A DNA stretch of 64,000 nt. Source: Hermodice carunculata. Lineage: Eukaryota; Annelida; Polychaeta; Eunicida; Amphinomidae. The stretch covers positions 23,714,739 to 23,778,738 of the forward strand of contig OZ026630.1 of the NCBI GenBank assembly GCA_964020975.1, written 5' to 3'. Of this stretch, positions 22,540 to 32,018 are shown piece after piece. A program made the position numbers and the translations under genes. How positions within the stretch are numbered: position 1 is the first letter of the stretch; the number at the start of each line of letters is the position of its first letter. A model generated the notes under the pieces. It was not told the DNA's origin, did no database searches, and worked only from the letters and a program-made list of their open reading frames with translations.

Positions 22540-23800
22540 TTGATTTAAACATATTTTATTCAATCGAGGGTCTCCCCACTCAATCTGGTATGGTAGTCAG
22601 TAGTAACAAGTTTCATGTGTGAGAATAGTCTTTGTACTTTTGCTGCACTGATGGCCAATGTGGCTGTGACAGAGGAGAGATGTACCAGGTATGGAAAGCT
22701 TGCATTCATAGACTTGTTGACATGGAATGCCTTGCAAAGCTCCCCTACTGATGTGTCAGCCATATCACCCATATCAATGAGATCTGCGTCATCCATATCA
22801 ATGAGGTTTCGCAGACAACTCCACTCGGGTCTGAAGTGTGTCCACCTCCGTACCAAAGTTCAGAGAGCTCCAACATCATCAAATCTGCTAGTTACACTAA
22901 TGCCATCTGTGCTGAGGGAGGCCATGTTCTTTAGTTCAAGTTGTTTTTTTTTTTGAGCATGGTACATGTGATTGTTGTAGCTTTTCTGTCAGGTATCTTT
23001 CCATTTAGAAGAAAACCATGTCACTTTCCCCATTTTCTTTGATATAATTTGCAGCACCACCCAAGTGTTTGGTTACAGAGTACATACAACTCCCCTCATC
23101 CATGCTTAGACCAAAGACTGGACTTTTCCTGATTTTGTGCTCTGTTTTATCTTCAGTTTGGCCAGATGTTGCTTTGATATGGTTTTGTATGTGTTCTGGC
23201 AGTGTGTATGTTTTGTTCTTGCCTTTGCAAATTTCTGCAAGCCTGTCTTGAAGTATGTCCATTATAAGGTCTGCCAATGCTGGGAAAGAGTTGTGTGTGG
23301 CAAGTTGTACTGGATGACATAGTCTATAATTGTGTGGTAAGTTGTACTGGATGGCATAGTCTATAATTGTGTGGCAAGTTGCACTGGATGACATAGTCTA
23401 TAATTGTGTGGCAAGTTGTTCTGGATGACATAGTCTATAATTGTGTGGCAAGTTGTTCTGGATGACATAGTCTATAATTGTGTGGCAAGTTGTACTGGAT
23501 GACATAGTCTATAATCTTGTGCAGTTCAGCAATTCCAGTGACTTACTTCTTTTCCTTGTTGCTTGAGATCTTTCTGATGTTACCCAGGTCATTGTTGTGG
23601 AGCCTCAATGCCTGCATGTGGTCCGACCTCCTTTGAGGTGGCCACGGATGTTGTCCTGCAGTATGCACATTACTGTCTCCAGTGACCATGCTTTTGAACC
23701 ACCAGTACCAAAAGTCTTATGTTTCTTGCAGATTCTACAATATATACCATAATCCCCCATAGTTGGTGCACCAGTGATGTATAAGATACAGCTATGATTT
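22540..23800 (-). pseudogene. hAT transposase remnant
   Basis: Read on the minus strand, pieces of a hAT-superfamily transposase occur in order. A cysteine-containing YCRICKKH segment near 23720-23740 resembles an N-terminal zinc-finger part. RLHNNDLGNIRKIS lies near 23570-23610. SFPALADLIMDILQ and PVFGLSMDEGS...SVTKHLG (23005-23290) fit the region around the first catalytic Asp, and LSTDGISVTS lies near 22890-22915. The hAT C-terminal dimerisation domain is at 22560-22760 (YLVHLSSVTATLAISAAKVQ, FSHMKLVTTDYHTRLSG). The central catalytic part expected between the last two pieces is missing, and there are stops and frame changes, so it is not functional. Domesticated hAT proteins of the ZNF862 type share this C-terminal motif, but the damage argues for a dead transposon. 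Terminal repeats were not located. Confidence 0.85.
23297..23517. repeat. 37-bp minisatellite inside the hAT remnant, 6 copies
   Basis: Six units containing GGATGACATAGTCTATAATT and GTGTGGCAAGTTGT. It lies inside the transposase-derived region, between the part that reads HKIIDYVIQYN and the part that reads SFPALADL. A 37-bp unit cannot keep frame, so the expansion must have followed or caused loss of function. Confidence 0.95.
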
Positions 23801-23904
23801 TGCTCAGGCCAGGCTGGAAAAATGCCTACGCCTGTACATAACACCCAAGTAAAAAATACGCAAGACTGGGAGGCCATGCAAAGCATCTGAACCATACAAA
23901 GACG

Positions 23905-24125
23905 AGTAGCGCCCCAAAATCAGACTTTTGAAAGCATCTGGTACTTTTAAGCAATAAAATCATTAATGTTTACCCCAAATACCAACTTTTTATTAGTCCA
24001 CAAGTAAGTTGTACAAGGGAAACTGAGTGGTGCTGTACCATGTTGTGTGAAGACTGTCAGCCACTGACATTGCCACTGGCACTTTCACACCACCACAGAT
24101 GCACTTTCATTCATTGTACGCAGGG
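23905..24125. repeat. Dispersed repeat, inverted partner at 38785-39045
   Basis: The text around AGCATCTGGTAC, GACTGTCAGCCACTGACA and TTTCACACCACCACAGATGC matches the complement of 38785-39045. Class unknown; no coding signal. Confidence 0.7.
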
Positions 24126-24659
24126 TAAGTCATCAGTGTCACTGGGAAGGGATGCAGGTTGTTAGTTTGCCATCGTTTCATGTGTATATGAACTATGTCA
24201 GGGTAAGTCAGGAACTAAGTGTCCACTTCAATTCGTTAGCTTTATTGAACATCTAGTATAGTATCCATATACTTCTCGGAATTTATCCAAGTTACACATT
24301 ACACCTCACACATAACACATTTCTGCAAGAACAAAAGTGAGGTTTCATAAGTATACTGCATTGAATAAGCTTGAAATGGTTTCTGCTTCATAATGCGTGA
24401 ATTACATATGCAGGGGTAAATGCTAAATCCTGTTCATTGCTTCACCCATTTGCTAATAGATGGCGCCAGTGAAGACTTTTGTGACTCTTAACTTTTGACA
24501 CTGGGTGGGAAGGCTTTAAAACAAACCCCTAAAGCAGAACCAAAGCGACACATCTATATCATCTTGCCACGATCATGAGTGAACAACATGCTAGGGGTCT
24601 GGCACTAAGAAAGGAACTGGTGTTCAAAGAAGTTTATTCTCAATGTTTACTGCTCAGGT
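24126..24659. other. No feature seen
   Basis: Sequence between the dispersed repeat and the BEL/Pao fossil. I could not identify a long terminal repeat here. Confidence 0.35.
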
Positions 24660-27350
24660 TGTGAGGCATTGAGGATACACCCGTATCGTTTTGCCTGTTG
24701 CCTGCCTTGCTTTACTAATATTGGCCCAAAGAAGTCAATTCCACACTTTGAAAATACAGTGAAATCTCATTATGACACTCAGATATCCGACATATTCATT
24801 ATAATGACACAAGTTTTGAATGGCAAAAGTACATTTACTTTGTTGTTTGATTAATTTATCTGACATATTCAGTTATCTGACACATTTCTAAGGTAACAGA
24901 AAGTGTCCTTATAATGAGTTTTCACTGTACTGGTTGATTTGGTTCTGTGCAATCAGGTTGCAAGCTTGCCATTTTCTGTTCACATGCATAGCCTTGTCGC
25001 AGACGACAGTTGACACTTTTGTTCAATGCACTGCGAACTGCCGAGTTGCCTTTGATTGGCCAGTATTTTGTTCTCCCCATCGAGAACACATACTCTCTTC
25101 CAGGGTGTCCAGATAGTTCATGGAAATATGTAACAATCAGTGTTGTAATGTGACTGTTCTTTAGTAAAATTATCTGGTGTTAACATTCTTTGGCAATAGG
25201 CTCATGCTGAAGTCTTCCTCCAACACAAAGGAGGCCATTCATCATGACAGGATCGAGTTTTGTTATACCACTGTCTTTCTTTACTTTTGTTTAGCTTGTA
25301 TCTTTCTGAAGAAGAGAATTTTCATCCCCTTGTTCAAGACAAGCAATCTCCTTTGTAAAGTGTTGCTGTTGAATGACTGAGAATCTGAGTTTCTTCACGC
25401 ATTTTGAACATCTGCATGCTTTAAGTAAGTTTCCTTTCAGTCTAAGCATCCAAGCAAAGCATTTTCTCAGTTTGTGCCATGAGGAAAAGCATGATACACG
25501 TATGATGTCACTTAATGGTGCAGCAGTGCATTCTGTGATTGTTGCACTCATCTTTTACTCTTTCTTTATTTATGGATCGTTTTCAAGATCATGTGGATCA
25601 TTTTCAAGATCATGTGTACTCATGACCGGTTGCTTTGGCTGCTCATTTTCACATTTCCACAGGGAATCCTTCCCCATTAACCACTGGTTACACAGCAACA
25701 GAGTCATTGCTGACAGCCAGCTTGAAACATGGTCCCCTGGATTTTGCTTTGTGTCCACATGTCTCCACTGTAATGGATTTGATGTTTCATGGATTTTTGA
25801 TGCTCTGTTAGCTATGAAAATTTGGAACCTTTTGTCTGTGTTTGTGAATGTGTTTGAGTACCGCTGTACTGCCCATCCAGAACAAAGACTCAATCAGTGG
25901 ACTTTCAGGTTTTCTTCGTACCATATTATCCAGTTTGACTGAGATTGTTGCTGCAGATAGTTCATGTCAAGGTATTGATATTTGTTTCAAGGGGGTTACG
26001 CTTGATATATCCATTATTACAGTGCAATAAATCTTGCCGTCTGCATCTTTGTGTCGGATATATGTCGTAGTCCCATAGCTGCTCTCTGATGCATCTGCAA
26101 AGTGGTTTAAGTGGCTTGAAACTATTTGTTTCATATGTGTGGGCTTGATCAATACATCTTTTTATTTGGAACTCAGACAGTCGTGGAAGTTCTTCAAGTC
26201 ATTTTTTGCCATCTTAGTGTGTAAAAGTCAGGCATTTGGTCATCCCATCCAAGCTTCAGGTGGCACACATCTTGCAACAGTATTTTTGCTGGCAATATAA
26301 AGAGTGAGGCAGATCCCAGTAGGTAATATACTGAGCTCACTAGTGAGAAGATGCCACCGCATGCAGGAGGTCTCTCTATTAGTGTTATGTGATATCCAAG
26401 CTCATCAGACTTGATGAACCACTCCATGCCTATAATGTCCATTCATTTGCACATCTCCCAGATCAATTGTCTTGGCTTTTGCTGCTCTCTCAGTTTGAGG
26501 AATTGAGTCCGTGACTGATAGTGAATTAGAAATCCATTTTGTTAGATGGAATCCCCCTTTTGACAACAATTGACATAGCTCTTGTGACATTTTTATTGTC
26601 TTTTGTTTAGAATCTGTTGATTTATGCAGGTTATCCTCTCTCTTCATATGATTTTTCCTAGAATTCCGCACAGTCTTCATTTTTGTGCTCGTTATCACAC
26701 CGCAAGCAATTTTGGCTTTGCAGTTTTGTTTATCACCTGTTTTTCAAAACTTGAGCCTCTGGATCTCTGGTTGGGCTTTCTTTTTTCTTTGCCTTGGGAA
26801 CTCTCTGATATGTCCCTAAAGATGGGATGCATGGCAACTCGTGCTTCTGACACAAGAAAGTTTGTCACATCCTCCAAAGTGATTTCCCTGTCTTGTTTTT
26901 CTTATATATTATCAGCCTTGAAACACTATCTTTCCCTGGCATCTTAGGGCAACCGTCCTATTGTTCTCCTCAAGCTGTCTGAATTTTCTATTTTGCTGAT
27001 ATACCCAATATCTTTCAGTGTTGTCTTGCAGCTTGTCAGCAGGACAGCAAATCTTTGAAGTCCTGGTCCGTCATCTGCTTTAATGGGCGGTCCCTTCAGT
27101 ACTTTGTGGATACGTGCAGTGGTGATTTTGTAATTTTGACCATACGTTTTCTTCAGAAGGTTTTTTTGCTTCCTGGTAAGCTTCGTCTGCATTCCTTGAT
27201 AAACAACTTTGCATTGACTCCGGTGCTTTGCCTGATGTGTATTATTACTAGAGTAAAGTTGTTTAAAAGGCATTATTTGTTCAAAAAGAGCATAGGGAAA
27301 GGAGGTATGCAGTCTCCGAGGCTTTTGATGAAATATGCTAGGTCTAAGTA
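24660..27350 (-). mobile_element. BEL/Pao LTR retrotransposon fossil, broken
   Basis: Minus-strand pieces match the BEL/Pao family in the expected order. Gag-like sequence is at about 26600-27350 (motif GQNYKITTA, then LLTSCKTTL). Polymerase sequence near the RT/RNase H border is at about 26190-26580 (LSKGGFHLTKW, RPPACGGIFSLVSSVY). RNase H is at about 25570-26150 (FADASESSYG), and integrase sequence is at about 24660-25550. The copy is incomplete and has many breaks (roughly ten or more), so it is a fossil. Flanking long terminal repeats were not recognised. A TA-target MITE has inserted into its integrase part, so the fossil predates that insertion. Age: moderately old, judged from the damage only. 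Confidence 0.85.
24757..24927 (+). mobile_element. TA-target MITE, ATCTGACA subtype, copy 1
   Basis: It is flanked by TA on both sides. The ends CAGTGAAATCTCATTATGAC and ATAATGAGTTTTCACTG are inverted repeats. It contains repeated ATATCCGACATATTC / TTATCTGACA motifs, is 171 bp and lacks coding capacity. CAGTG ends with TA duplication fit the Tc1/mariner/pogo superfamily. It lies inside the BEL/Pao fossil. Other copies are at 27351-27522 and 60706-60876. Confidence 0.92.
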
Positions 27351-27522
27351 CTGTCAAATCTCATTATAACGACACTCAGATATCTGACATATTCATTATA
27401 ATGATACAAGTTTTTAATGGCAAAAGTTCATTTTCCTTGTTATTTGATTCATTTATCTGACATATTCAGTTATCTGACACATTTCTAAAGGAACAAATGG
27501 TGTCATTATAACAAGTTTTCTC
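27351..27522 (+). mobile_element. TA-target MITE, ATCTGACA subtype, copy 2
   Basis: Same internal sequence and length as 24757-24927 with slightly decayed termini (CTGTCAAATCTCATTATAAC at the left). It sits at the edge of the recognisable BEL/Pao gag part, so it may also have inserted in that fossil. Confidence 0.88.
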
Positions 27523-28132
27523 TACATTTGAAGACTGTTTTGTTGAACCCTTGTATCATCACACCATTCTGATTTGCCCCAAGTGCGAGCGATTGGAAAC
27601 TGGCAATCATGAAACTGGAAAAAAAATTCTCAACCTCTGAATAGCACACACCAGGACTTGATGAAAATAAATTTTGCTCAGAAAAGTGTGTTAACTGCGG
27701 AGAGATGCAGTACATTCCCATACTGCTCCTTTTGTCTGCTGACCAAGCCACATGATGTCAGCTCGGGTATTTGACAACCCTCTTTGGATTGTACCAGACT
27801 TTTCTTTTCTTTTGATGGCAGCAGATCATCGTTTTCCTTGTCAGTATCTGTTTTAGCTGCAACATTCCATCGACAAAGCTTTCTTCTGCAGGTTCAGTCT
27901 CTGTGGTAACATCTGTGGTCGTAGTCTCTACCGTGACATTGGGACACTGATCATTAGGATAATCCATACAGCTGTCGTCTGCAGGAGTGCATGTTTGTGG
28001 TATATATGCACCTACAAACAAGAATCCCTCATGACCTGTGGTCACTCATGATTTTCCCCATCAACAAGCCATCCTGAAAGAAAAAAGTAACTCACTCTTT
28101 GCCATGTATGATCCTATCTCTCCCTCTATATA
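27523..28132. other. No supported gene
   Basis: Two minus-strand open frames (27506-27751 and 27758-28045) have a plausible protein composition but no family signature I can name. They may be worn remains of a mobile element upstream of the BEL/Pao fossil. I do not call them genes. Confidence 0.35.
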
Positions 28133-28260
28133 TAGTGGTCCCCTTTTAATGAGGGCCTCCTTGAGAGAGGCCATCCTCTCTACAAAGGCCACTTCTCCAT
28201 GCCACAAAAGTGTATTTCTGTTGTATTGTCCCTGTTAAGAAAGGTGACCCTTCTAATGTG
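28133..28260 (+). mobile_element. Remnant of a TA-target MITE, GAGAGACC subtype
   Basis: TATAGTGGTCCCCTTTTAAT, CTTGAGAGAGGCC and AAAGGTGACCC resemble the copies at 14456 and 47045. The right terminus is lost. Confidence 0.55.
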
Positions 28261-28269
28261 ATCATTTTA

Positions 28270-28606
28270 AAGTGAATACACACAGGATGTGGAACGGACT
28301 CGTACAATGCAGAACGGAACAGAATTTTGTGTACACACAGGCGCGGAAAAAGACCATTGCTGAAGCGGAAAGTGAATAAAGATCTAGCTTGGTCACAACC
28401 AGCTTGTATTCTGATTGGATCCTACCTTTGTGGAACAGCGCCGCAGTGGAAAAAAATCAAACATTTTTTAAAAATCGGAGCGGAATTCCGTTCTGCAGCA
28501 GTGTAGAGAGAACAATCTCTATCCATATGTTTGGAAAATTCCTCACTGCAAGTTATCATTCCTTCTGTTCCGCATTGTCTGTTCCGTGTTCTGTGTGTTT
28601 AGGCCT
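28270..28606. mobile_element. Harbinger-like MITE with TTA duplication
   Basis: The direct duplication TTA flanks the element at 28267-28269 and 28607-28609. Imperfect inverted termini of about 50 bp run ACACACAGGATGTGGAACGG ... AATGCAGAACGGAAC and complement CTTCTGTTCCGCATTG ... CTGTGTGTTTAGGCCT. A 3-bp TWA duplication is typical of PIF/Harbinger. No transposase is encoded, so it is non-autonomous. Confidence 0.8.
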
Positions 28607-28609
28607 TTA

Positions 28610-29774
28610 TGGTTGCATTTGTGGTGTCCTAAGTAGAGAGATACCACAATAATGTTGAAAGCAAAAACAGAGACTTTTGGCATGATTTAATGACTGCAAA
28701 TAAATGTTCCCACTGTTTCTTTCACACCAAGAAAAATGCCAAGATCTCCACATTTTTACAAGCATATTGTTCCATCTGTGTTGACGTGCCAACATGTTCC
28801 AATAAAACAGGTGAAATAGAAATATTTGTGGAAGCAATTGATCTGTTTTCAGTTTGTGGACTCCTAGGTGTAAAAAATTGAGAACAGCATTAAAGTGTTG
28901 GGGTCTACTTTAGGCAGCCACCGTTGGATCTGCTCTTGTTATCATGCAATAACAGTTGGTCATGGGGAGTATTGGGTTAACCCCATGAAGGATTAGTGGG
29001 AATGTTATGGATCAACAATAATGATTTAAAGAGTTTCTGTAATTGCCCATCTCCAACTGATCACACAGTGCATTTAGAAGACTCCTGCAATTTGTCCCTT
29101 CGCCCTCCTAGCTTGCTGTCTGTACATGTGGGCTGTACAACTTCTATATTACATGTATTTGGTTGCCGTTGTACTATGTCATAAATGGTGATTGAATTGT
29201 TGGGCATGTACACACACTGGAATTGTTGATGGAGGATTATTATAATGTAGGGTCACACTTTACCTTGCCGTGAAGTACTTGGTATTAAGAGCCCCTCTGC
29301 TTCTGTAAGTGCAGATTTCCTTCACTCATTTTTCAGATCTTTGGGAAAGAACCCTCACTCTTCTGAGATCCTTAAATTGATAGCTGAAAAGATAGAAATT
29401 CTTGTGCAATAGGAGACATTCATATTTAACTGCAATCCTGCTCACTTCCTGTGTTGCCTGGGCAACAGACTGATGCTTTCACCATGATCAGGGCAGATTT
29501 GTATTATATACTACATAAAGATCCATAAATAACACCTTTTCAACCAAAAGAGAGCCCATTTCTAATTATTTTAGGCATCCTTTATGTTTCAAATATATGT
29601 TAATACATTTTCTTAAGATTATTGTGTCTTTGTGTTGTTCATTTTGTTGAGAAAGTACTTTTGACCATGCTAAATACATAGATCTGCCCTGATGCAGGTG
29701 GCTCCCTCTTTTGCTGAATACGTGTTAGAGCAGGACCACATTTAGATATGAACACATCCTATTTTCTTTTCAAA
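28610..29774. other. No feature seen
   Basis: No coding or repeat signature identified. Confidence 0.4.
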
Positions 29775-29986
29775 TACCGTAAATTGCTTTAATTTCGCTG
29801 TAATTTTATATTTGTTTATTTCGCTGGTGGCACAAAAACCATGAAAATAAAAACACAGTGAAATAGTATTTAACATTGTTTTAATAAGAATTATGTCCAA
29901 AATAGTGAAATTAAAACTGGAGTGAAATGTCACAAATACAAAAAACATGAACACTTATACACACGAAAATAAAGCAATTTACACTG
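29775..29986. mobile_element. CGTAAATTGC-end MITE, copy 1
   Basis: The ends TACCGTAAATTGCTTTAATTTCG and CGAAAATAAAGCAATTTACACTG are inverted repeats. The interior reads AAATAAAAACACAGTGAAAT and ATTATGTCCAAAATAGTGAA. Two further copies lie at 36484-36674 and 51655-51840. About 210 bp, no coding capacity; the superfamily cannot be decided because the target duplication is unclear. Confidence 0.85.
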
Positions 29987-30186
29987 TTTAATATTGAGCT
30001 GAAAATTTCAAGGAGAAAATGGAAGTAGACAACATGCAAGAAGCCTAATGGCAGGGAACATCCATTTGTCAGTGCTAGTCTGCAGGACAAGTTGTGATAT
30101 TTTACTTGTCCCCAATTCAAACATCACTTGTCCTTCCATTCAAACCCTCTTTATAAAGGTAAAAGTAAATTTTCGATTGCCCCTGG

Positions 30187-30392
30187 TAGGGTTGGGTATC
30201 CTTATTTCTGTATCACGATACTTTTCATACAGAGCCATATATCGTGATACGTATCAAGATATATCATGAGAGTGTTTGAAGTGATCACACTCTTTGTATT
30301 TACATGCAACATTCAGTATCACTGCCTGTGCTGGAGTTTTGATAAATCAATATTGTGGTATTTCAGGATTTCGATATGTCTTCTCAACCCTA
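30187..30392. mobile_element. hAT-type MITE with exact 8-bp target duplication
   Basis: The 8-bp sequence GCCCCTGG is present at 30179-30186 and again at 30393-30400. The element between them starts TAGGGTTGGGTATC and ends CAACCCTA. An 8-bp duplication with T/CAGGG ends is the hAT hallmark. The interior holds ATCACGATAC, ATATCGTGATACG and similar motifs in inverted arrangement. 206 bp and non-coding; the intact duplication shows the boundaries are exact. Confidence 0.93.
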
Positions 30393-30512
30393 GCCCCTGG
30401 CATGTGCCTTGAAATTTTTTCTTGCTTTGATTGGAATTTCATTTGCCCCAGACAAGCGGACAGGTGATCTATGAGTGCTGTAATGGGCATAGAAAAGTGT
30501 AATTTGATGAAG

Positions 30513-31665
30513 CTGTGTTGTCTGTGTCTACTATGGAACTAGGTTGCCTAGTGTGTACTATGGAGCTGCGTTGTGTATCTACTATGGAGCTGTGTTGTCT
30601 GTGTCCACTATGGAGCTGTGTTGTCTGTCTACTATGGAGCTGTGTTGTCTGTGTCCACTATGGAGCCGTGTTGTCTGTGTCTACTATGGAGCTTTGTTGT
30701 CTGTGTCTACTATGGAGCCGTGTTGTCTTTGTCTACTATGGAGCTGTGTTGTCTGTGTCTACTATGGAGCTGTGTTGTCTGTGTCTACTATGGAGCTGTG
30801 TTGTCTATGTCTACTATGGAACAGCGTTGTCTAGTGTCTACTATGGAGCTGTGTTGTCTGTGTCTACTGTGGAGCTGTGTTGACTGTCTACGGTGGAGCT
30901 GTGTTGTCTGTGTCTACTATGGAGCTGTGTTGTCTGTGTCTACTATGGAACTAGGTTGCCTAGTGTCTACTATGGAGCTGTGTTTTCTGTGTCCACTATG
31001 GAGCTGTGTTGTCTGTCTAGTATGGAGCTGTGTTGTCTGTGTCTACTATGGAGCTGTGTTGTCAGTGTCTACTATTGAGCCGTGTTGTCTTTGTCTTCTC
31101 TGGAGCTGTGTTGTCTTTGTCTACTATGGAACTGCGTTGTCTAGTGTCTACTATGGAGCTGTGTTGTCTGTCTACTATGGAGCTGTGCTGACTGTCTACG
31201 ATGGAGCTGTGTTGTCAGTGTCTACTATGGAGCCGTGTTGTCTTTGTGTACTCTGGAGCTGTGTTGTCTGTGTCTACTATGGAACTGCGTTGTCTAGTGT
31301 CTACTATGGAGCTGTGTTGTCTGTCTACTATGGAGCTGTGCTGACTGTCTACGATGGAGCTGTGTTGTCAGTGTCTACTATGGAGCCGTGTTGTCTTTGT
31401 GTACTCTGGAGCTGTGTTGTCTGTGTCTACTATGGAACTGCGTTGTCTAGTGTCTACTATGGAGCTGTGTTGTCTGTCTACTATGGAGCTGTCTTGTCTG
31501 TCTACTATGGAGCTGTTTTGTCTGTGTCTACTATGGAGATGTGTTGTCTGTCTACTATGGAGATGTGTTGTCTGTCTACTATGGAGATGTGTTGTCTGTC
31601 TACTATGGAGATGTGTTCTCTGTGTCTACTATGGAGCTGTGTTTGTGTCTACTATTGTGGTTTCC
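30513..31665. repeat. 24/26-bp tandem array of about 45 units with a 153-bp higher-order period
   Basis: The basic unit is GTCTACTATGGAGCTGTG TTGTCT (24 bp) or the same with an extra GT (26 bp). Within 31131-31440 a block of six units repeats with a period of 153 bp; the marker ACTGCGTTGTCTAGTG sits at 31131, 31284 and 31437. The 415-codon frame at 30573-31820 (repeating VYYGAVLS and STMELCCL) is a by-product, as are parallel frames. Confidence 0.97.
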
Positions 31666-31767
31666 TCCCTCTCATAAAACCCAACGCATCAGAGGCAGTT
31701 TGCTGTCCAGATGCCACCTTCTTATGCAGAAACCATGGCACATACATTATATCTCCCCCCTATCCCC

Positions 31768-32018
31768 TTTACTCGTTCCATACCAGGCACTGGTTTTTCC
31801 ATATATTTATCTTGATTTAAGACGACAATTGCATATTTAAATTCTTCATGAAAACAGCTTTTGGTCAAATACTAACATGCCTATAGTCTTAAGTCAGTGG
31901 TTGTGGCACTACGTGGCAAGTCATGCTGCAGCTGCCACAAGGGCAGCTGCAGCATGACTTGCCAGGCAGTGCCACAACCACTGACCAGTGCCTGTCACCA
32001 TAGTATGGAATGAGTTAA
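31768..32018. mobile_element. TTAA hairpin MITE, copy H, with a long near-perfect hairpin
   Basis: The termini are TTTACTCGTTCCATACCAG and CATAGTATGGAATGAGTTAA. The hairpin occupies 31895-31983, with arms built on CAGTGGTTGTGGCACTACG and TGGCAAGTCATGCTGCAGCT around a few-base loop. The left flank ACTAACATGCCTATAGTCTT matches the flank in copies F and J. 251 bp, non-coding. Confidence 0.9.

Noticed and set aside
25373-25942. 189-codon plus-strand frame
   Set aside because: It is antisense to the BEL/Pao fossil, whose minus-strand matches are clear.
27758-28045. Minus-strand frame with a threonine-rich stretch
   Set aside because: Plausible composition but no domain, no splice context, and it adjoins mobile-element remains; not reported as a gene.
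30573-31820. 415-codon open frame, the longest in the window
   Set aside because: It is the translation of the 24/26-bp tandem array (VYYGAVLS and STMELCCL repeats), with parallel open frames in other phases; no independent coding signal.
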